From positions 850,335 through 914,334 of the forward strand of contig NZ_JAJEWP010000001.1 of the NCBI RefSeq assembly GCF_020687825.1: a stretch of 64,000 nt of DNA, written 5' to 3'. This document shows, one piece after another, positions 43,027-53,243 of the stretch. Within the stretch, counting starts at the first letter, position 1. Each line of letters begins with the position of its first letter. The translations under genes and the position numbers were made by a program. Origin of the DNA: Fluctibacter halophilus. Lineage in GTDB: Bacteria > Pseudomonadota > Gammaproteobacteria > Enterobacterales > Alteromonadaceae. A model generated the notes under the pieces. That model did no database searches, was not told where the DNA came from, and worked only from the letters and a program-made list of their open reading frames with translations.

Positions 43027-43353
43027 ATGGCCCTGATTGATTGTCCAGCCTGTAGCAAAAAAATTTCCGACAAAGCACCTAGCTGTCAACATTGTGGTTT
43101 CGCAGTCGGTGAGGCTTCCAGCGAAGATATCGCGCGCAAACAAAGTTTGCAGAAGTTTCAGAAGGTACACAGCATTCAGAACCAGTCTCTGGTCGCCATG
43201 CTGCTGTTTGTGGCCGGTTTCGGCTTTATGTACTGGGGCGGCACACGCCCGGGCGATGTACAGCACACCGCGGCGATTGCCTGCTCAGTGGTGGGGTTTT
43301 GTTGGTACGTGGTTAACCGTGTGCGGTTAGTGTTTGCTAAACGGGCGGACTGA
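43027..43353 (+). CDS. Zinc-ribbon membrane protein
   Basis: A 108-residue protein. CPACSKK and CQHCGFA form an N-terminal zinc ribbon (CxxC-x11-CxxC). A polar helix follows, then two hydrophobic segments (SLVAMLLFVAGFGFMYWGG and AAIACSVVGFCWYVV) and a basic end. This is a common small bacterial architecture without an assigned role. GGAG lies six bases before the ATG. The yeaC gene begins two bases after its stop, so the two are probably co-transcribed. Confidence 0.82.
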   Translation: MALIDCPACSKKISDKAPSCQHCGFAVGEASSEDIARKQSLQKFQKVHSIQNQSLVAMLLFVAGFGFMYWGGTRPGDVQHTAAIACSVVGFCWYVVNRVRLVFAKRAD

Positions 43354-43354
43354 C

Positions 43355-43636
43355 ATGAACATTGATGCATTGGTCAGCCACATTACGCCGGAAACATACC
43401 AACGCTTGCTCAGCGCGGTTGAGACGGGGAAGTGGGCTGACGGTACACCGTTAACCGACGATCAGAAAGCATCGACCTTACAAACGGTGATGTTGTATCA
43501 GGCCAAAGTGCTGAAGTCCCGGGAACACATGTCGGTCGGTGAGAGCGGCGATATTGTGCACAAGAGCAAACAGCAGCTCAAAGCCCAGTTCAGTGACAAC
43601 GAAGACATTGCCCGTTTTGGTCACGATGATCTGTGA
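43355..43636 (+). CDS. yeaC: YeaC family protein (DUF1315)
   Basis: A 93-residue protein of unknown function that follows E. coli YeaC along its length: MNIDALVSHITPETYQRLLSAVE, GKWADGTPLTDDQKA and HKSKQQLKAQF are the shared parts. The open frame begins at 43334 inside the previous gene; the ATG at 43355 gives the family start. Its last 16 bases overlap the end of the converging histidine kinase gene. Confidence 0.88.
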   Translation: MNIDALVSHITPETYQRLLSAVETGKWADGTPLTDDQKASTLQTVMLYQAKVLKSREHMSVGESGDIVHKSKQQLKAQFSDNEDIARFGHDDL

Positions 43637-45054
43637 GCCATCTGGGGTACCTCGACAGCCCGTCGCTCTTTCGGTACCAACACTCTGGGCAGGCGAATGT
43701 CAAAGCGGGTCCCTTGGCCTTGTTCTGACGTCAGACTGATACTGCCCTCCAACGTCTGGGTGACCAGATTATGCACAATGGATAACCCCAGTCCGGTACC
43801 TCCGGAGTGGCGCTGTGTGGTGAAAAACGGCTCCAGCGCATGCTTTAACACCTCCGGCGCCATACCATTGCCGTTGTCCGCAAAGGTGATCATGACCTGT
43901 TCGCCCTGTTGAGACAGTGTGATGGTAATCACCGGTGCTTCAACCGGCGGATTGAACGCATGTTTGCTGGCATTGATCACCAGGTTGGTGAAGATTTGCG
44001 CCAGAGCACCGGGTAATGTGCGCATGGCAATGGGGGCTGAACCCTGCACATCAAAGGTGACCTGTTGTTTTTTGGTCACCGGTCGCAAGCTCTGTAGTGT
44101 GCTGTTGACGTAGCCGACTAGCTCAATCTCCATCACGTCGAAGCGATTCTGATCGACTGCGGTGTTTTTGAAGTGACTGATCAGTTCAGCTGCACGGGAC
44201 AGGTTGCGTTGTAACACATCCTGAGTCTCATTGAGCTGGGCAAGCTGGTTTTCCATATTGCGGCGGGTGAGGGTCTGTGTGTCGAGCTGTTTAGACAATT
44301 GTTTCAGTACTTCTGATGCGGTGGTACTGGCGGTGATTGCCACACCCAATGGCGTATTGACTTCGTGGGCCACCCCTGCAACCAATGAGCCCAATGCCGC
44401 CAGCTTTTCCGATTCAATCAGTTTTTTCTGTGTTTCTTTGAGGTAATTGAGGTTGTCTTGCAGTGCCTGTGTACGCTCCTGGATCCGCTCTTCTAGCTGC
44501 TGATTGAGGGTTTCCAGTTGACGCTGGTATTGTTCCCGCTCACAGGCCGTCAAGGCCCGGCCATAGAGGTCTGCCAGGGCGGCGACAAAAGTGGCCTCAT
44601 CCGTTTGCCACTGGCGTGCACAGCCAATGTGCTCACAACAGATGATCCCGATCATATCGCCGTGATGGCGAATGGGCACATCCAGCATTGCCGCTATGTT
44701 CAGCGGTGTCAGGTAGTTTTCACTAAACGCACGGGTTGCCGGGTGTTGATGTGCATCATCCGCCAGAATACTGCGTTGGGTATCCAGGGCGGTGAAATAG
44801 TCGGGAAAGTCTGCGCGCTCTAAACGCAGGTTTTCACTGCTGGTCGCGTGGTAAGTGTCAATCAATTGCTGGCACACGATACCTTGTCGCTTGCCTTCCC
44901 ACAGCCAAATCCCCACCCGCTGCAATGATAAGCCTTCGATCACGGCGTTCAGTATCACTGTATTGGCGGCAACCATGTCTCCGCTGTCGATATCGGGGTG
45001 CATTGACACGTTTAACAACACGTTTTCCAGATCGCTTCGCACGGTTCCTGCCAA
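43621..45054 (-). CDS. GAF-domain sensor histidine kinase
   Basis: A 477-residue soluble kinase. Residues about 10-170 form a GAF domain (VGIWLWEGKRQGI, DVPIRHHGDMIGIICCEHIG), residues 171-215 a coiled coil (REQYQRQLETLNQQLEERIQ), then an atypical H box, GVAHEVNTPLGVAI with His at about 230, and an HATPase domain with NASKHAF, FADNGNGM and GGTGLGLSIV. No membrane segment is seen, so it senses a cytosolic ligand. No response regulator is adjacent; a chemoreceptor diverges on its other side. The first codon is uncertain: TTG 45054 or GTG 45042, the latter with AGGA just ahead. Confidence 0.88.
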   Translation of the reverse strand: MAGTVRSDLENVLLNVSMHPDIDSGDMVAANTVILNAVIEGLSLQRVGIWLWEGKRQGIVCQQLIDTYHATSSENLRLERADFPDYFTALDTQRSILADDAHQHPATRAFSENYLTPLNIAAMLDVPIRHHGDMIGIICCEHIGCARQWQTDEATFVAALADLYGRALTACEREQYQRQLETLNQQLEERIQERTQALQDNLNYLKETQKKLIESEKLAALGSLVAGVAHEVNTPLGVAITASTTASEVLKQLSKQLDTQTLTRRNMENQLAQLNETQDVLQRNLSRAAELISHFKNTAVDQNRFDVMEIELVGYVNSTLQSLRPVTKKQQVTFDVQGSAPIAMRTLPGALAQIFTNLVINASKHAFNPPVEAPVITITLSQQGEQVMITFADNGNGMAPEVLKHALEPFFTTQRHSGGTGLGLSIVHNLVTQTLEGSISLTSEQGQGTRFDIRLPRVLVPKERRAVEVPQMAHRSS

Positions 45055-45280
45055 TAAAGAGTGTTGATTAAAGGTTAGCCTATTTGAGAGTGGCTAAAAA
45101 CACAATCTCATTGGTGTAGGTGCAAACCAGGCCTGAAAGATGGAGACACCCTAATCGTTATTTTCATTCACCTGTGAACAGATCTTGAACTATTGTTTTT
45201 GATGAACAATAAAAAACGTTCATAAATATCAAGGCGGATCAGCGACTTGGTTATTGTGGGCTCGTCTTGAGGAATGCATT

Positions 45281-47416
45281 GTGGATTTCGCAAAACTACG
45301 TTTATCAATAAAGCTCGTCGTCATTGTCGGCGCCTTGATGGCAGCGGTAACCCTTATCTTTCTGTTGGTCACACAACTGTCACTGGGGGGCAGTCAGAAA
45401 GACATTGTGGCGGAAGTAGAGCAGACCACTCTGGTGCAGATTGAATCCAGTTTGAAAGCCCAGGCCGGTCAGAGTGGTGAACAAGTGGCGACACTGATTG
45501 AGCGTATGTTCCAGTTTCCTCGCACGGTGGCCAGTCAGTTGAGTGGCACCATTGAACGTAACGACCGACAGGTATTGTCGCGCGAGCAGGTGAATTTGTT
45601 GGTCAAAGACACCCTTGCAGTAAGTAAATCCTCAGCATTGTATGCCCAGTTTGAAGCCAATCAGTTTCATGATCCTGACAGCCAGTATGTGTCCGGTACC
45701 GTGCATTCCGTACCCGGTGTTGGTAGTCTGGAAATCTACTTCGTGCGCGAGCCAGACGGTACCCTGGTGCAGGAAATCGTCGATGATGCTGATGAAAAAT
45801 ACGACGACACGGTGGATGAATACGGCTTTCGTGCCGCCGAGTGGTTTCTGTGTGCCAAAGACAGTGGTAAAGCCTGTGTCGTGAATCCCTATCAGTACGA
45901 GATCAGAGAGGGTTACGAAGAGCTGATGACCAGCCTGATTGTACCGGTGATGGCCAACGGGCGTTTTCGCGGCGTGGTCGGGTTAGACATGAACCTGCCC
46001 ATCATTCAGCAACGGGCACTGTCGCTGCAAAGTACCCTGTATGGCGGCAAGTCAGAAGTCTATGTGGTCAGCCAGGATGGCTTCCTGGCGGCTGCCACCG
46101 GCGCCGAAGAGAGCCTGGCAAAACCGTTTGCGTCGCTGAAAGGCGAAAAGCAAGCCGCTCAGCTGATGGCATTGGCGACTTCCCAGGACAGTGTGCGGAT
46201 TGGAGACAACCTGTATGTTGCCGCCCCCATTAATATTCCCAGCGCAAACACCCAATGGACCATCATTTTGGGGGTGGATTATGACGTGGCGATGGCGCCG
46301 GTACAACGGGTTGCTATGGCCGTTGATGATGAAGTGGCAGCCTTGATGCTTAAGTTGTTGATGGTCGCTTTAGTACTGATTGGCGGCGCGTTATTGTTGG
46401 TTGCACTGTTCAGTCGCTCGGTGGTCAGGCCGGTATCGCTGGTCGCACAGCGGATGGCCAGTCTGGCGGGACAGGGCGGCGACCTGACCCAAAAACTGAC
46501 GGTCACCAGCCATGCAGAGCTAATCCAGTTAGCAGATAGCTTTAATGGTTTCCAGGCAAAAGTCAGGGAGTTGCTGGAGCAGGCTAAACAAGCGAGCCGT
46601 GAGGTGTCAGACAGTGCAGGCCAGACACAGTCATTTGCCAACAAAACCAATACTCAGATTTCTCGCCAGAACGACGAAGTCGACAGTGTGGTCACTGCAA
46701 TTACCGAGATGTCACAAACAGCCCGTGATGTCGCTCAAAATGCCGCAGAAGCGGCCAGCAGCGCGATGGCCGCCAGCCAGGAAGTGGAAGCTACCGAGAA
46801 GTTACTGAGTAACTCGGTGTCTGAAGTGAACGCGATGTCGGATGAAATGGGTAAAGCGTCGTCTGCAGTATCGGCGGTATCCCAGCGCTCCGATAATATC
46901 CGCAAAATCCTGGATGTGATTGGTGAGATTGCTGATCAAACGAATTTGCTTGCGCTTAATGCAGCCATTGAGGCGGCCAGGGCAGGGGAGCACGGTCGGG
47001 GCTTCTCTGTGGTGGCTGATGAGGTCAGAACACTGGCATCCCGCACCGCCGAATCTGTGGGTGAAATTGGTCGGGTAATTGATGATCTGCAGCGGGAAGT
47101 GACCCACACGGTCAGTGTGATTGACCAAGGTACGGGTAGAGCGTCATCGGCCACCGAACGATCGGCGGAGTCATTGGCGCGGATGCGCTCGATCGTTGGG
47201 GATATCAGCCAGATCAGTGATCGGGTCACGCAAATGGCCGCGGCAGCCGAAGAGCAAAGCACCGTCAGTGAAGATCTTAATCAGAACATGGTCAACATCA
47301 GCGACGCGACGGCGGAGATCACCCAACTGTCATCTTCTTCACTGGCCAGCGCCCAAGCGATATTGGCCAGTACGCAGCGCCTTGAAGCACAACTGGCCAA
47401 ACTAAAAACCCAGTAG
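45281..47416 (+). CDS. Methyl-accepting chemotaxis protein with a periplasmic Cache-type sensor
   Basis: A 711-residue chemoreceptor. The first helix is at about 10-33 ([19 protein letters not shown]), the periplasmic region of about 310 residues looks like a double Cache domain ([12 protein letters not shown] and [26 protein letters not shown]), the second helix ([22 protein letters not shown]) is followed by HAMP and a signalling coiled coil. [20 protein letters not shown] and [15 protein letters not shown] are the MCP hairpin-tip signature. The start is GTG at 45281 with TGAGGA upstream rather than the earlier TTG. The ligand is unknown. No CheR-binding tail is evident. Confidence 0.94.
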   Translation: MDFAKLRLSIKLVVIVGALMAAVTLIFLLVTQLSLGGSQKDIVAEVEQTTLVQIESSLKAQAGQSGEQVATLIERMFQFPRTVASQLSGTIERNDRQVLSREQVNLLVKDTLAVSKSSALYAQFEANQFHDPDSQYVSGTVHSVPGVGSLEIYFVREPDGTLVQEIVDDADEKYDDTVDEYGFRAAEWFLCAKDSGKACVVNPYQYEIREGYEELMTSLIVPVMANGRFRGVVGLDMNLPIIQQRALSLQSTLYGGKSEVYVVSQDGFLAAATGAEESLAKPFASLKGEKQAAQLMALATSQDSVRIGDNLYVAAPINIPSANTQWTIILGVDYDVAMAPVQRVAMAVDDEVAALMLKLLMVALVLIGGALLLVALFSRSVVRPVSLVAQRMASLAGQGGDLTQKLTVTSHAELIQLADSFNGFQAKVRELLEQAKQASREVSDSAGQTQSFANKTNTQISRQNDEVDSVVTAITEMSQTARDVAQNAAEAASSAMAASQEVEATEKLLSNSVSEVNAMSDEMGKASSAVSAVSQRSDNIRKILDVIGEIADQTNLLALNAAIEAARAGEHGRGFSVVADEVRTLASRTAESVGEIGRVIDDLQREVTHTVSVIDQGTGRASSATERSAESLARMRSIVGDISQISDRVTQMAAAAEEQSTVSEDLNQNMVNISDATAEITQLSSSSLASAQAILASTQRLEAQLAKLKTQ

Positions 47417-47418
47417 GC

Positions 47419-48426
47419 TCAGGGCGTCAGCTCACCACACAGGTTTTGTTGTAGCTGCTGTTTGATTTGTTCAACGCTGAGGGATTTACTCAATAGGTAG
47501 TGTAACTTTGCCAGCGCCGCCTCGGGGGTCATGTCCATGCCTGATACCACGCCCACTTCGCGCAATACATGGCCATTGGCATAGCCCGCCATGTTGACTT
47601 TGCCATGAATACATTGGGTGCAATTCAGCACGATAATGTCGTTATCACGGGCGTTTTCCAGTTGCGCCAGCAAGGCCGGATTTTGCGGCGCGTTACCCAC
47701 ACCATAACTGAGCAATATCAGCGCTTTTACCGGTTGTTGCAGTGTATTTCTAATCACTTCGGCACTGATGCCGGGATACAGGGTGATAACGCCAATGGGT
47801 TGGGGAGACACTGGGCTGACGGTCAATGCGTTGCGTTGGTGTGGTTTCACGGTTCCGGCTTTGACTTCGATGTTGATACCCGCGGTCAGCAACGGGTCAC
47901 AGTTGGGCGATCCAAAAGCGTCGAAGCCATCCGCATCAAGTTTGCGGCTGCGATTGCCGCGTAATAGCTTGTTGTTGAAAAACAGTGACACTTCCGGGAT
48001 CGGAAAATTGGCGGCGATATACAGGGCATTGAGCAGATTAACCTGACCGTCTGAACGCAGCTCAGCCAAGGGAATTTGCGAGCCGGTCACAATCACTGGC
48101 TTACTCAGGTTCTCGAGCATGAACGACAACGCAGAAGCGGTGTATGCCATGGTGTCGGTACCGTGCAGGATGATAAAACCGTCATAGTCATCGTAATTGG
48201 TCTGTATATCATCGGCGATTTGCTGCCAGTCCGAAGGACTCATGTCGGATGAATCGATCAGGCTGTCGTACTCGTGCAAAGTAAAGTGGGGCATTTCATC
48301 GCGATGAAATTCAGGCATATCCGCCAATGTATCACCCAGAAATCCTTTGGCGGGCACGTATCCGTGCTCGGAAGGCCGCATGCCAATGGTGCCACCGGTA
48401 TAGGCGACGTAAATGTGTTTTTTCAT
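47419..48426 (-). CDS. ansA: L-asparaginase, type I (cytosolic)
   Basis: Hydrolyses asparagine to aspartate and ammonia. VAYTGGTIGMRPSEHGY carries the first catalytic threonine and DGFIILHGTDTMAYTASALSFML the second, with the neighbouring Asp-Lys pair region. No signal peptide is present, and the length (335 residues) matches E. coli AnsA (338), so it is the cytosolic low-affinity form. The frame is open to 48489, but the ATG at 48426 begins the family N-terminus MKKHIYVAYTGG. It converges with the chemoreceptor gene, two bases apart. Confidence 0.94.
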   Translation of the reverse strand: MKKHIYVAYTGGTIGMRPSEHGYVPAKGFLGDTLADMPEFHRDEMPHFTLHEYDSLIDSSDMSPSDWQQIADDIQTNYDDYDGFIILHGTDTMAYTASALSFMLENLSKPVIVTGSQIPLAELRSDGQVNLLNALYIAANFPIPEVSLFFNNKLLRGNRSRKLDADGFDAFGSPNCDPLLTAGINIEVKAGTVKPHQRNALTVSPVSPQPIGVITLYPGISAEVIRNTLQQPVKALILLSYGVGNAPQNPALLAQLENARDNDIIVLNCTQCIHGKVNMAGYANGHVLREVGVVSGMDMTPEAALAKLHYLLSKSLSVEQIKQQLQQNLCGELTP

Positions 48427-48575
48427 CGTAGCTTCGCAGTCCAGCATTCGTTGCGCGCTAGTGTACAACCTGCATCCCCTCGCTGGCAAAGTTGTTACAG
48501 AATTTTACCGTGGCTTTCCAAGCTCCGGCTTTCTGCTAGCATGCCCATTCACTGCATAACGAAAATGAGAACCCT

Positions 48576-50408
48576 ATGAAGTCTACCATCCCTTTTAAAA
48601 CCCTGGCGCTGGCCGCCAGCATTGGCCTGTCATTGGCGAGTGCCAACCCTGCGTATGCGCACCCCGCCCCTGAGCATGAACAGACCCAATACGCCGAATC
48701 GGCGGCGTCTGTGTTGAAACAGGTGGTAGAAGACTACTTCAACGAAAGTCTGGCGCGTAGCCCTGTGTATGCAACCTTTGTTGGTGTTCATGATTATAAC
48801 GATCAGTTTGGCGAGCCGATCTCTGAGCAGGCTTTGGCCGATGATCTGGCATTTCATAAGCGCTACCTGGCGCGCATTGACGCCATCGACGTTGATAAAC
48901 TGCAAGGGCAGGACTGGTTGAGCTACAAAATTTTTAAACGGGATCGGGAAATGGCCATCAAGTGGCATCGTTTTCCCGGCCATCTGATGCCCCTTTCTCA
49001 AATGGGTGGACCCCACACTTACTTTGCGATGCTCGGCTCGGGATCCAGTGCCCAGCCGTTCAATACCGTTAAGGATTACCGCGACTTTATGTCCCGCTCA
49101 CAAGGCTTCGCAACCTACATGGACAGTGCCATTGCTGCGATGAAGCAGGGCATGGAGTCGGGGGTCGTGTTGCCCACACCGATTGCACAAAAAGTATTGC
49201 CGCAACTACAGGCGCACGTGGTTGATGATGTCACGCAAAGCGTTTTCTACGGACCTGTTGCGGGCATCGATGGGCTTGCGGATATCAGCGATGAAGAAAA
49301 AGCGTCCCTCAAGCAACAGTACATTGACACCATCAATTCGGTGATCATCCCGGCCTATCAACGTACTTATGCGTTCATGAACGATGAATACCTGGCGAAA
49401 ACCCGAGAAACGGTGGGTCTGTCCGGGCTGCCGGACGGAAAAGCCTGGTATGAAATGCAAATCGCCAGTAACACCACGCTACCGCTGACAGCAGAAGAAA
49501 TCCATGACTTTGGCAAGCAAGAAGTGGCGCGCATTCTGGATGAAATGAACAAAGTGAAGCAGACCGTTGGTTTCGACGGTGATTTGCCGGCCTTCTTTGA
49601 ACACCTGCGTACGGATGACCAATACTATTTCGATTCTGAGCAGGCGGTGATTGATGGCTACAACGCGGTGAAAGAAAAGATCAACGCGCGGGTAGGCAAA
49701 CTGTTTGAGGTATTCCCTAAAGCTGACTACGAGGTGCGTCCGGTAGAAGCCTATCGGGCTGCATCCTCAGCCGGTGCAAGCTATCAGTCGCCAGCACCTG
49801 ACGGCTCCCGCCCGGGCATTTTTTACATCAATACCCATGATCTGAAAGCCCAGCCCAAGTTTCTGATGGAAACGCTGAGCATTCATGAGGCAGCACCGGG
49901 TCACCATTTCCAGATTGCAATCCAGCAGGAAGTGGAAGGGCTACCGTCATTCCGGAAATTCGGTGGTTACACGGTGTTTGCTGAAGGATGGGCGTTATAC
50001 GCGGAAAGCCTGGGCAAGGAACTGGGATTGTTTACCGATCCGCTGATGTGGTACGGACGTCTGGCGGACGAGCAGTTGCGCGCCATGCGTTTGGTGGTTG
50101 ATACCGGCTTACATGCGTTCGGCTGGTCCCGTGAAAAGGCCATTGCATTCATGCGCGATAACAGCTCCATGGCTGAGAGCGACATTGTGTCCGAGGTTGA
50201 GCGCTACATCTCTATTCCGGGACAGGCATTGGCGTATAAAACCGGTGAACGTCACATCCGTCACCTGCGTGAAAAAGCCCGTCAGGCGCTGGGTGAACAG
50301 TTCGACATCAAAGCCTTCCATACCCAGATATTGATCGACGGCTCACTGCCGATGCCGGTGCTGGAAGCCAAAATTGACCAGTGGATCGCGGCGCAGCAAT
50401 CCACCTAA
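48576..50408 (+). CDS. DUF885 family exported putative metallopeptidase
   Basis: A 610-residue exported protein. Residues 1-28 form a signal peptide ending at NPAYA-HP. The rest belongs by its wording to DUF885: MLGSGSSAQPFNTVKDYRDF, GIFYINTHDLKAQPKF and the zinc-binding block SIHEAAPGHHFQIA at about residue 437, with FAEGWALYAESLGKELGL downstream. Families with HEAxPGHH are related to M32/M3-like zinc peptidases; the substrate here is unknown. GAGA lies six bases before the ATG. Confidence 0.88.
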   Translation: MKSTIPFKTLALAASIGLSLASANPAYAHPAPEHEQTQYAESAASVLKQVVEDYFNESLARSPVYATFVGVHDYNDQFGEPISEQALADDLAFHKRYLARIDAIDVDKLQGQDWLSYKIFKRDREMAIKWHRFPGHLMPLSQMGGPHTYFAMLGSGSSAQPFNTVKDYRDFMSRSQGFATYMDSAIAAMKQGMESGVVLPTPIAQKVLPQLQAHVVDDVTQSVFYGPVAGIDGLADISDEEKASLKQQYIDTINSVIIPAYQRTYAFMNDEYLAKTRETVGLSGLPDGKAWYEMQIASNTTLPLTAEEIHDFGKQEVARILDEMNKVKQTVGFDGDLPAFFEHLRTDDQYYFDSEQAVIDGYNAVKEKINARVGKLFEVFPKADYEVRPVEAYRAASSAGASYQSPAPDGSRPGIFYINTHDLKAQPKFLMETLSIHEAAPGHHFQIAIQQEVEGLPSFRKFGGYTVFAEGWALYAESLGKELGLFTDPLMWYGRLADEQLRAMRLVVDTGLHAFGWSREKAIAFMRDNSSMAESDIVSEVERYISIPGQALAYKTGERHIRHLREKARQALGEQFDIKAFHTQILIDGSLPMPVLEAKIDQWIAAQQST

Positions 50409-50519
50409 ATGGTTTGAGCGGCGTTTTTGTGTCAACGAAAGCGCCGCACACCTTGCCATGGCGGCGCGGACTGTGGTTAACTGGGAATGTAAATAAACTG
50501 TTAACAGGTTCAGCGCCAC

Positions 50520-50999
50520 ATGATGCAACAAGTTGATGTCCGTCAGGTCGATGCATTGCTCGAAGAGTACGGAGAAAGCCACCAAAACAAGACCAATGTT
50601 TTCATTCATGTGATCGCGGTACCCGCGATTTTCTTCGTCACCCTCGGCCTCGTCTGGTCGATACCCACCCCTGCTTTTTTGGACTATTTTGCTGTCACCT
50701 GGGCCCATGTCGCGGTCATTCCGATGCTGTGGTACTACTTTAAATTGTCGGGGCCAATTGGCGCCGCGATGACGTTGATGACCATCGCCGGTTTTATGGG
50801 CATCAAGCTATTGGAATATTGGCAGTTGTCGGTCTGGCAGGTGTGCCTTGGGCTGTTTGTGGTGATGTGGATCCTGCAATTTGTCGGTCACCATATAGAG
50901 GGTAAAAAGCCGTCATTTTTCAAAGATTTGCAGTTTTTACTGGTGGGCCCTGCATGGTGGTGGACCCATTGGTTGAAGCGCATGAACATTCACTACTGA
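50520..50999 (+). CDS. DUF962 / Mpo1-like membrane protein
   Basis: A 159-residue membrane protein with four hydrophobic segments. YGESHQNKTNVFIHVIAVP and LQFVGHHIEGKKPSFFKDL carry the conserved histidines of the DUF962 (YGL010w/Mpo1) family; the yeast member is a dioxygenase that shortens 2-hydroxy fatty acids, using iron bound by such histidines. Whether the bacterial protein does the same is not known. Two ATGs in a row (50520 and 50523) can start it. Confidence 0.87.
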   Translation: MMQQVDVRQVDALLEEYGESHQNKTNVFIHVIAVPAIFFVTLGLVWSIPTPAFLDYFAVTWAHVAVIPMLWYYFKLSGPIGAAMTLMTIAGFMGIKLLEYWQLSVWQVCLGLFVVMWILQFVGHHIEGKKPSFFKDLQFLLVGPAWWWTHWLKRMNIHY

Positions 51000-51135
51000 T
51001 CTTCACGCTTATTGGGTAGAATCCGCCCTTTGGGCCGGGTTCTGCGACCAGTGACGAAATGCACAAGACCAACGACAACGATCTGTTGCCTCGCTCCCGT
51101 ATACTATTCAACAATGGTAAAAATGAGATTTCACT

Positions 51136-52221
51136 TTGATTCAGTGGCAAAAACTGTACGAAAACCGTGAACGCCTCTTCTGGACACTGCATACCGCAGG
51201 GTGGGGCGGGTTTGCAATCGTCTACTACATCGGTTCCTTTCTTCATGACATGCGCAGTATTTGGCTGTTCGTTATTGTCCTGAATGCTTATTCCGGTTGG
51301 TTACTGACCATCCCTCTGCGTTACATCTTCCGTTGGGCCCGTCAGCAGAATGTATGGCGCATGTTATTGACGGTGTTTGGCAGCGCCTACCTGACTGCAT
51401 TGGCCTGGGCGGTGGTGAAGAACATCAATTACTGGGAGATTTACAAGCACGGTTATCGCCCGGATGAGTGGTACATGTATTTCCAGAACACGATCAACTC
51501 GTTGATCATGGTGGTGTGTTGGAGCGGCTTGTATTTCGGGATCAAAAACTTCCAGATGCTGCAAAAAGAGAAGCAAAATGCGCTTAAAGCGTCAACCATG
51601 GCCCACCAGGCACACCTTAAGATGCTTCGCTACCAGCTTAATCCGCACTTTTTGTTCAACACCCTGAATGCCATTTCCACGCTGGTGTTGATGAAAGAGA
51701 ATAAAACCGCTGAAGCCATGGTAAGCCGGTTGAGTGACTTTTTGCGTTACTCGCTGGACAAGGATCCGATCAAGAAAGTGCCATTGCAGCAGGAGATCCA
51801 AGCACTGGATTTATACCTGCAGATTGAAAAAGTCCGTTTTGATGAGCGTCTGTCGGTAACCTGGGATGTGCAGGAATCGGTCAAGCAGGGTCTGGTGCCA
51901 AGCCTCATTCTGCAACCGCTGATTGAAAATGCCATCAAGTATGCCATTTCAAAAATGGCCGCCGGCGGTCAGATCAGCATTGTGGCGAAATCCTTTGGTA
52001 AAGATTTGTTGCTCGAAGTAGCGGATAACGGCCCCGGTGCCGACATTGAAAAGGGCCAACTGCACCGTAACAACGGTGTCGGCTTGCCAAATATTCAAGA
52101 ACGTTTACAGTCACTGTACGGCGATAATTTCTCATTCACGATTGCCCACAATCAACCGACGGGCGTCAAAGTCAGTATTCGGATCCCATTTGAAGTCAAT
52201 GAAGATGCAAACCAACATTAA
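51136..52221 (+). CDS. LytS/YehU-type membrane sensor histidine kinase
   Basis: A 361-residue kinase. Four hydrophobic segments occupy residues 15-135, then a short coiled coil and the His_kinase domain with the phosphorylated histidine in LRYQLNPHFLFNTLNAIS (about 171). The HATPase part has LQPLIENAIKYAI and GVGLPNIQERLQSLYG. The start is TTG at 51136; no ATG is available before residue 39, and GAGA lies upstream. Its end overlaps the regulator gene, so the two are translated together. The signal is unknown. Confidence 0.9.
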   Translation: MIQWQKLYENRERLFWTLHTAGWGGFAIVYYIGSFLHDMRSIWLFVIVLNAYSGWLLTIPLRYIFRWARQQNVWRMLLTVFGSAYLTALAWAVVKNINYWEIYKHGYRPDEWYMYFQNTINSLIMVVCWSGLYFGIKNFQMLQKEKQNALKASTMAHQAHLKMLRYQLNPHFLFNTLNAISTLVLMKENKTAEAMVSRLSDFLRYSLDKDPIKKVPLQQEIQALDLYLQIEKVRFDERLSVTWDVQESVKQGLVPSLILQPLIENAIKYAISKMAAGGQISIVAKSFGKDLLLEVADNGPGADIEKGQLHRNNGVGLPNIQERLQSLYGDNFSFTIAHNQPTGVKVSIRIPFEVNEDANQH

Positions 52222-53026
52222 AGCGCTTATCGTTGATGATGAGCCCCTGGCCCGCAAAGGCCTGGCATTACGCCTAGCGGAGTTTGACCATGTAACCGTG
52301 ATTGGCGAATGCCAGAACGGACTGGATGCCGTCACCGAGATTGTTCAATCCCAGCCGGATTTGGTGTTTCTGGACATACAGATGCCCGGGTTAAACGGTT
52401 TTCAGGTGATCAATAAGCTGCGCGAGTTGCAACAGCCCATTCCATTGATCATTTTTGTTACCGCCTACGACACCTATGCCATCAAGGCGTTTGATATCCA
52501 CGCGTTGGATTACGTGCTCAAACCGGTCGATGATGCCCGTCTGCAAGAAGCGCTGGAGAAGGTGGAGCAAGTGTTTGCCATGCACCAGGAAGGTGAGCAC
52601 AAACACAAGCTGGCGCGTCTGGTGGCCGATTTTACCGGCGATGACTGTGAAGACATTCTGCGCCGACTGGCTGCTGGTGAGGCGTTGGATACCCAACGTT
52701 ATCCGGATGTGCTGGCGATTAAGGATGGTACGGAGGTAACCCGCGTACCGATCAGCGACATTCAGTGGATTGACGCCGCCGGCGATTACATGTGTGTACA
52801 TGCAGGCGATAGCACCCACATTATGCGCCGCACCATGAAGGAGCTCGAAGAAGAGCTCGATCCACGCCGTTTTGTGCGGGTGCACCGTTCCGCGATTGTG
52901 AACATTGCCTATGTCAAAAAGCTGGTCAGCCATGTGTCCGGTGAGTATCACCTGGTGCTGGAAAATGGCACCGAATTGAAGGTCAGCCGCAGTCACCGTG
53001 ACCGGGTCAAGGAAATGATCCACCAC
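52205..53026 (+). CDS. LytTR-type response regulator
   Basis: A 273-residue regulator. The receiver domain has the acidic pair in LIVDDEPLA, the phosphorylated aspartate in DLVFLDIQMPGLNG (about 57) and the lysine in YVLKPVDD. After a linker of about 55 residues, the LytTR DNA-binding domain covers 165-273 (IQWIDAAGDYMCVH, RRTMKELEEELDPRRFVRVHRSAIVN). It overlaps the kinase gene by 17 bases. ATG 52205 is preferred over ATG 52199 because GAAG lies eight bases ahead. A terminator follows; the RND pump genes downstream start a new unit. Confidence 0.92.
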
Positions 53027-53050
53027 TGAGTCGCTGCGACCAAACCCGGA

Positions 53051-53079
53051 AAAACCACGCCCTGTAGCGTGGTTTTTTT
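53051..53079 (+). terminator. Terminator of the LytS/LytTR pair
   Basis: AACCACGC-CCTGTA-GCGTGGTT followed by TTTTT. Confidence 0.88.
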
Positions 53080-53243
53080 ATGCCCTGTGTGCGCCAGAAT
53101 CGGGCGAAATTTTACATTTTGTTACAGCTTGTCCGTGGGCGGTTGTTCAACGCAAGAAACCAGCGTCTAACGGATTTAAACTTTTTTGTAAAACCGATCG
53201 ACCTATAGTTAGCCACACACAATCTTATTGCTATGTGCTCGCT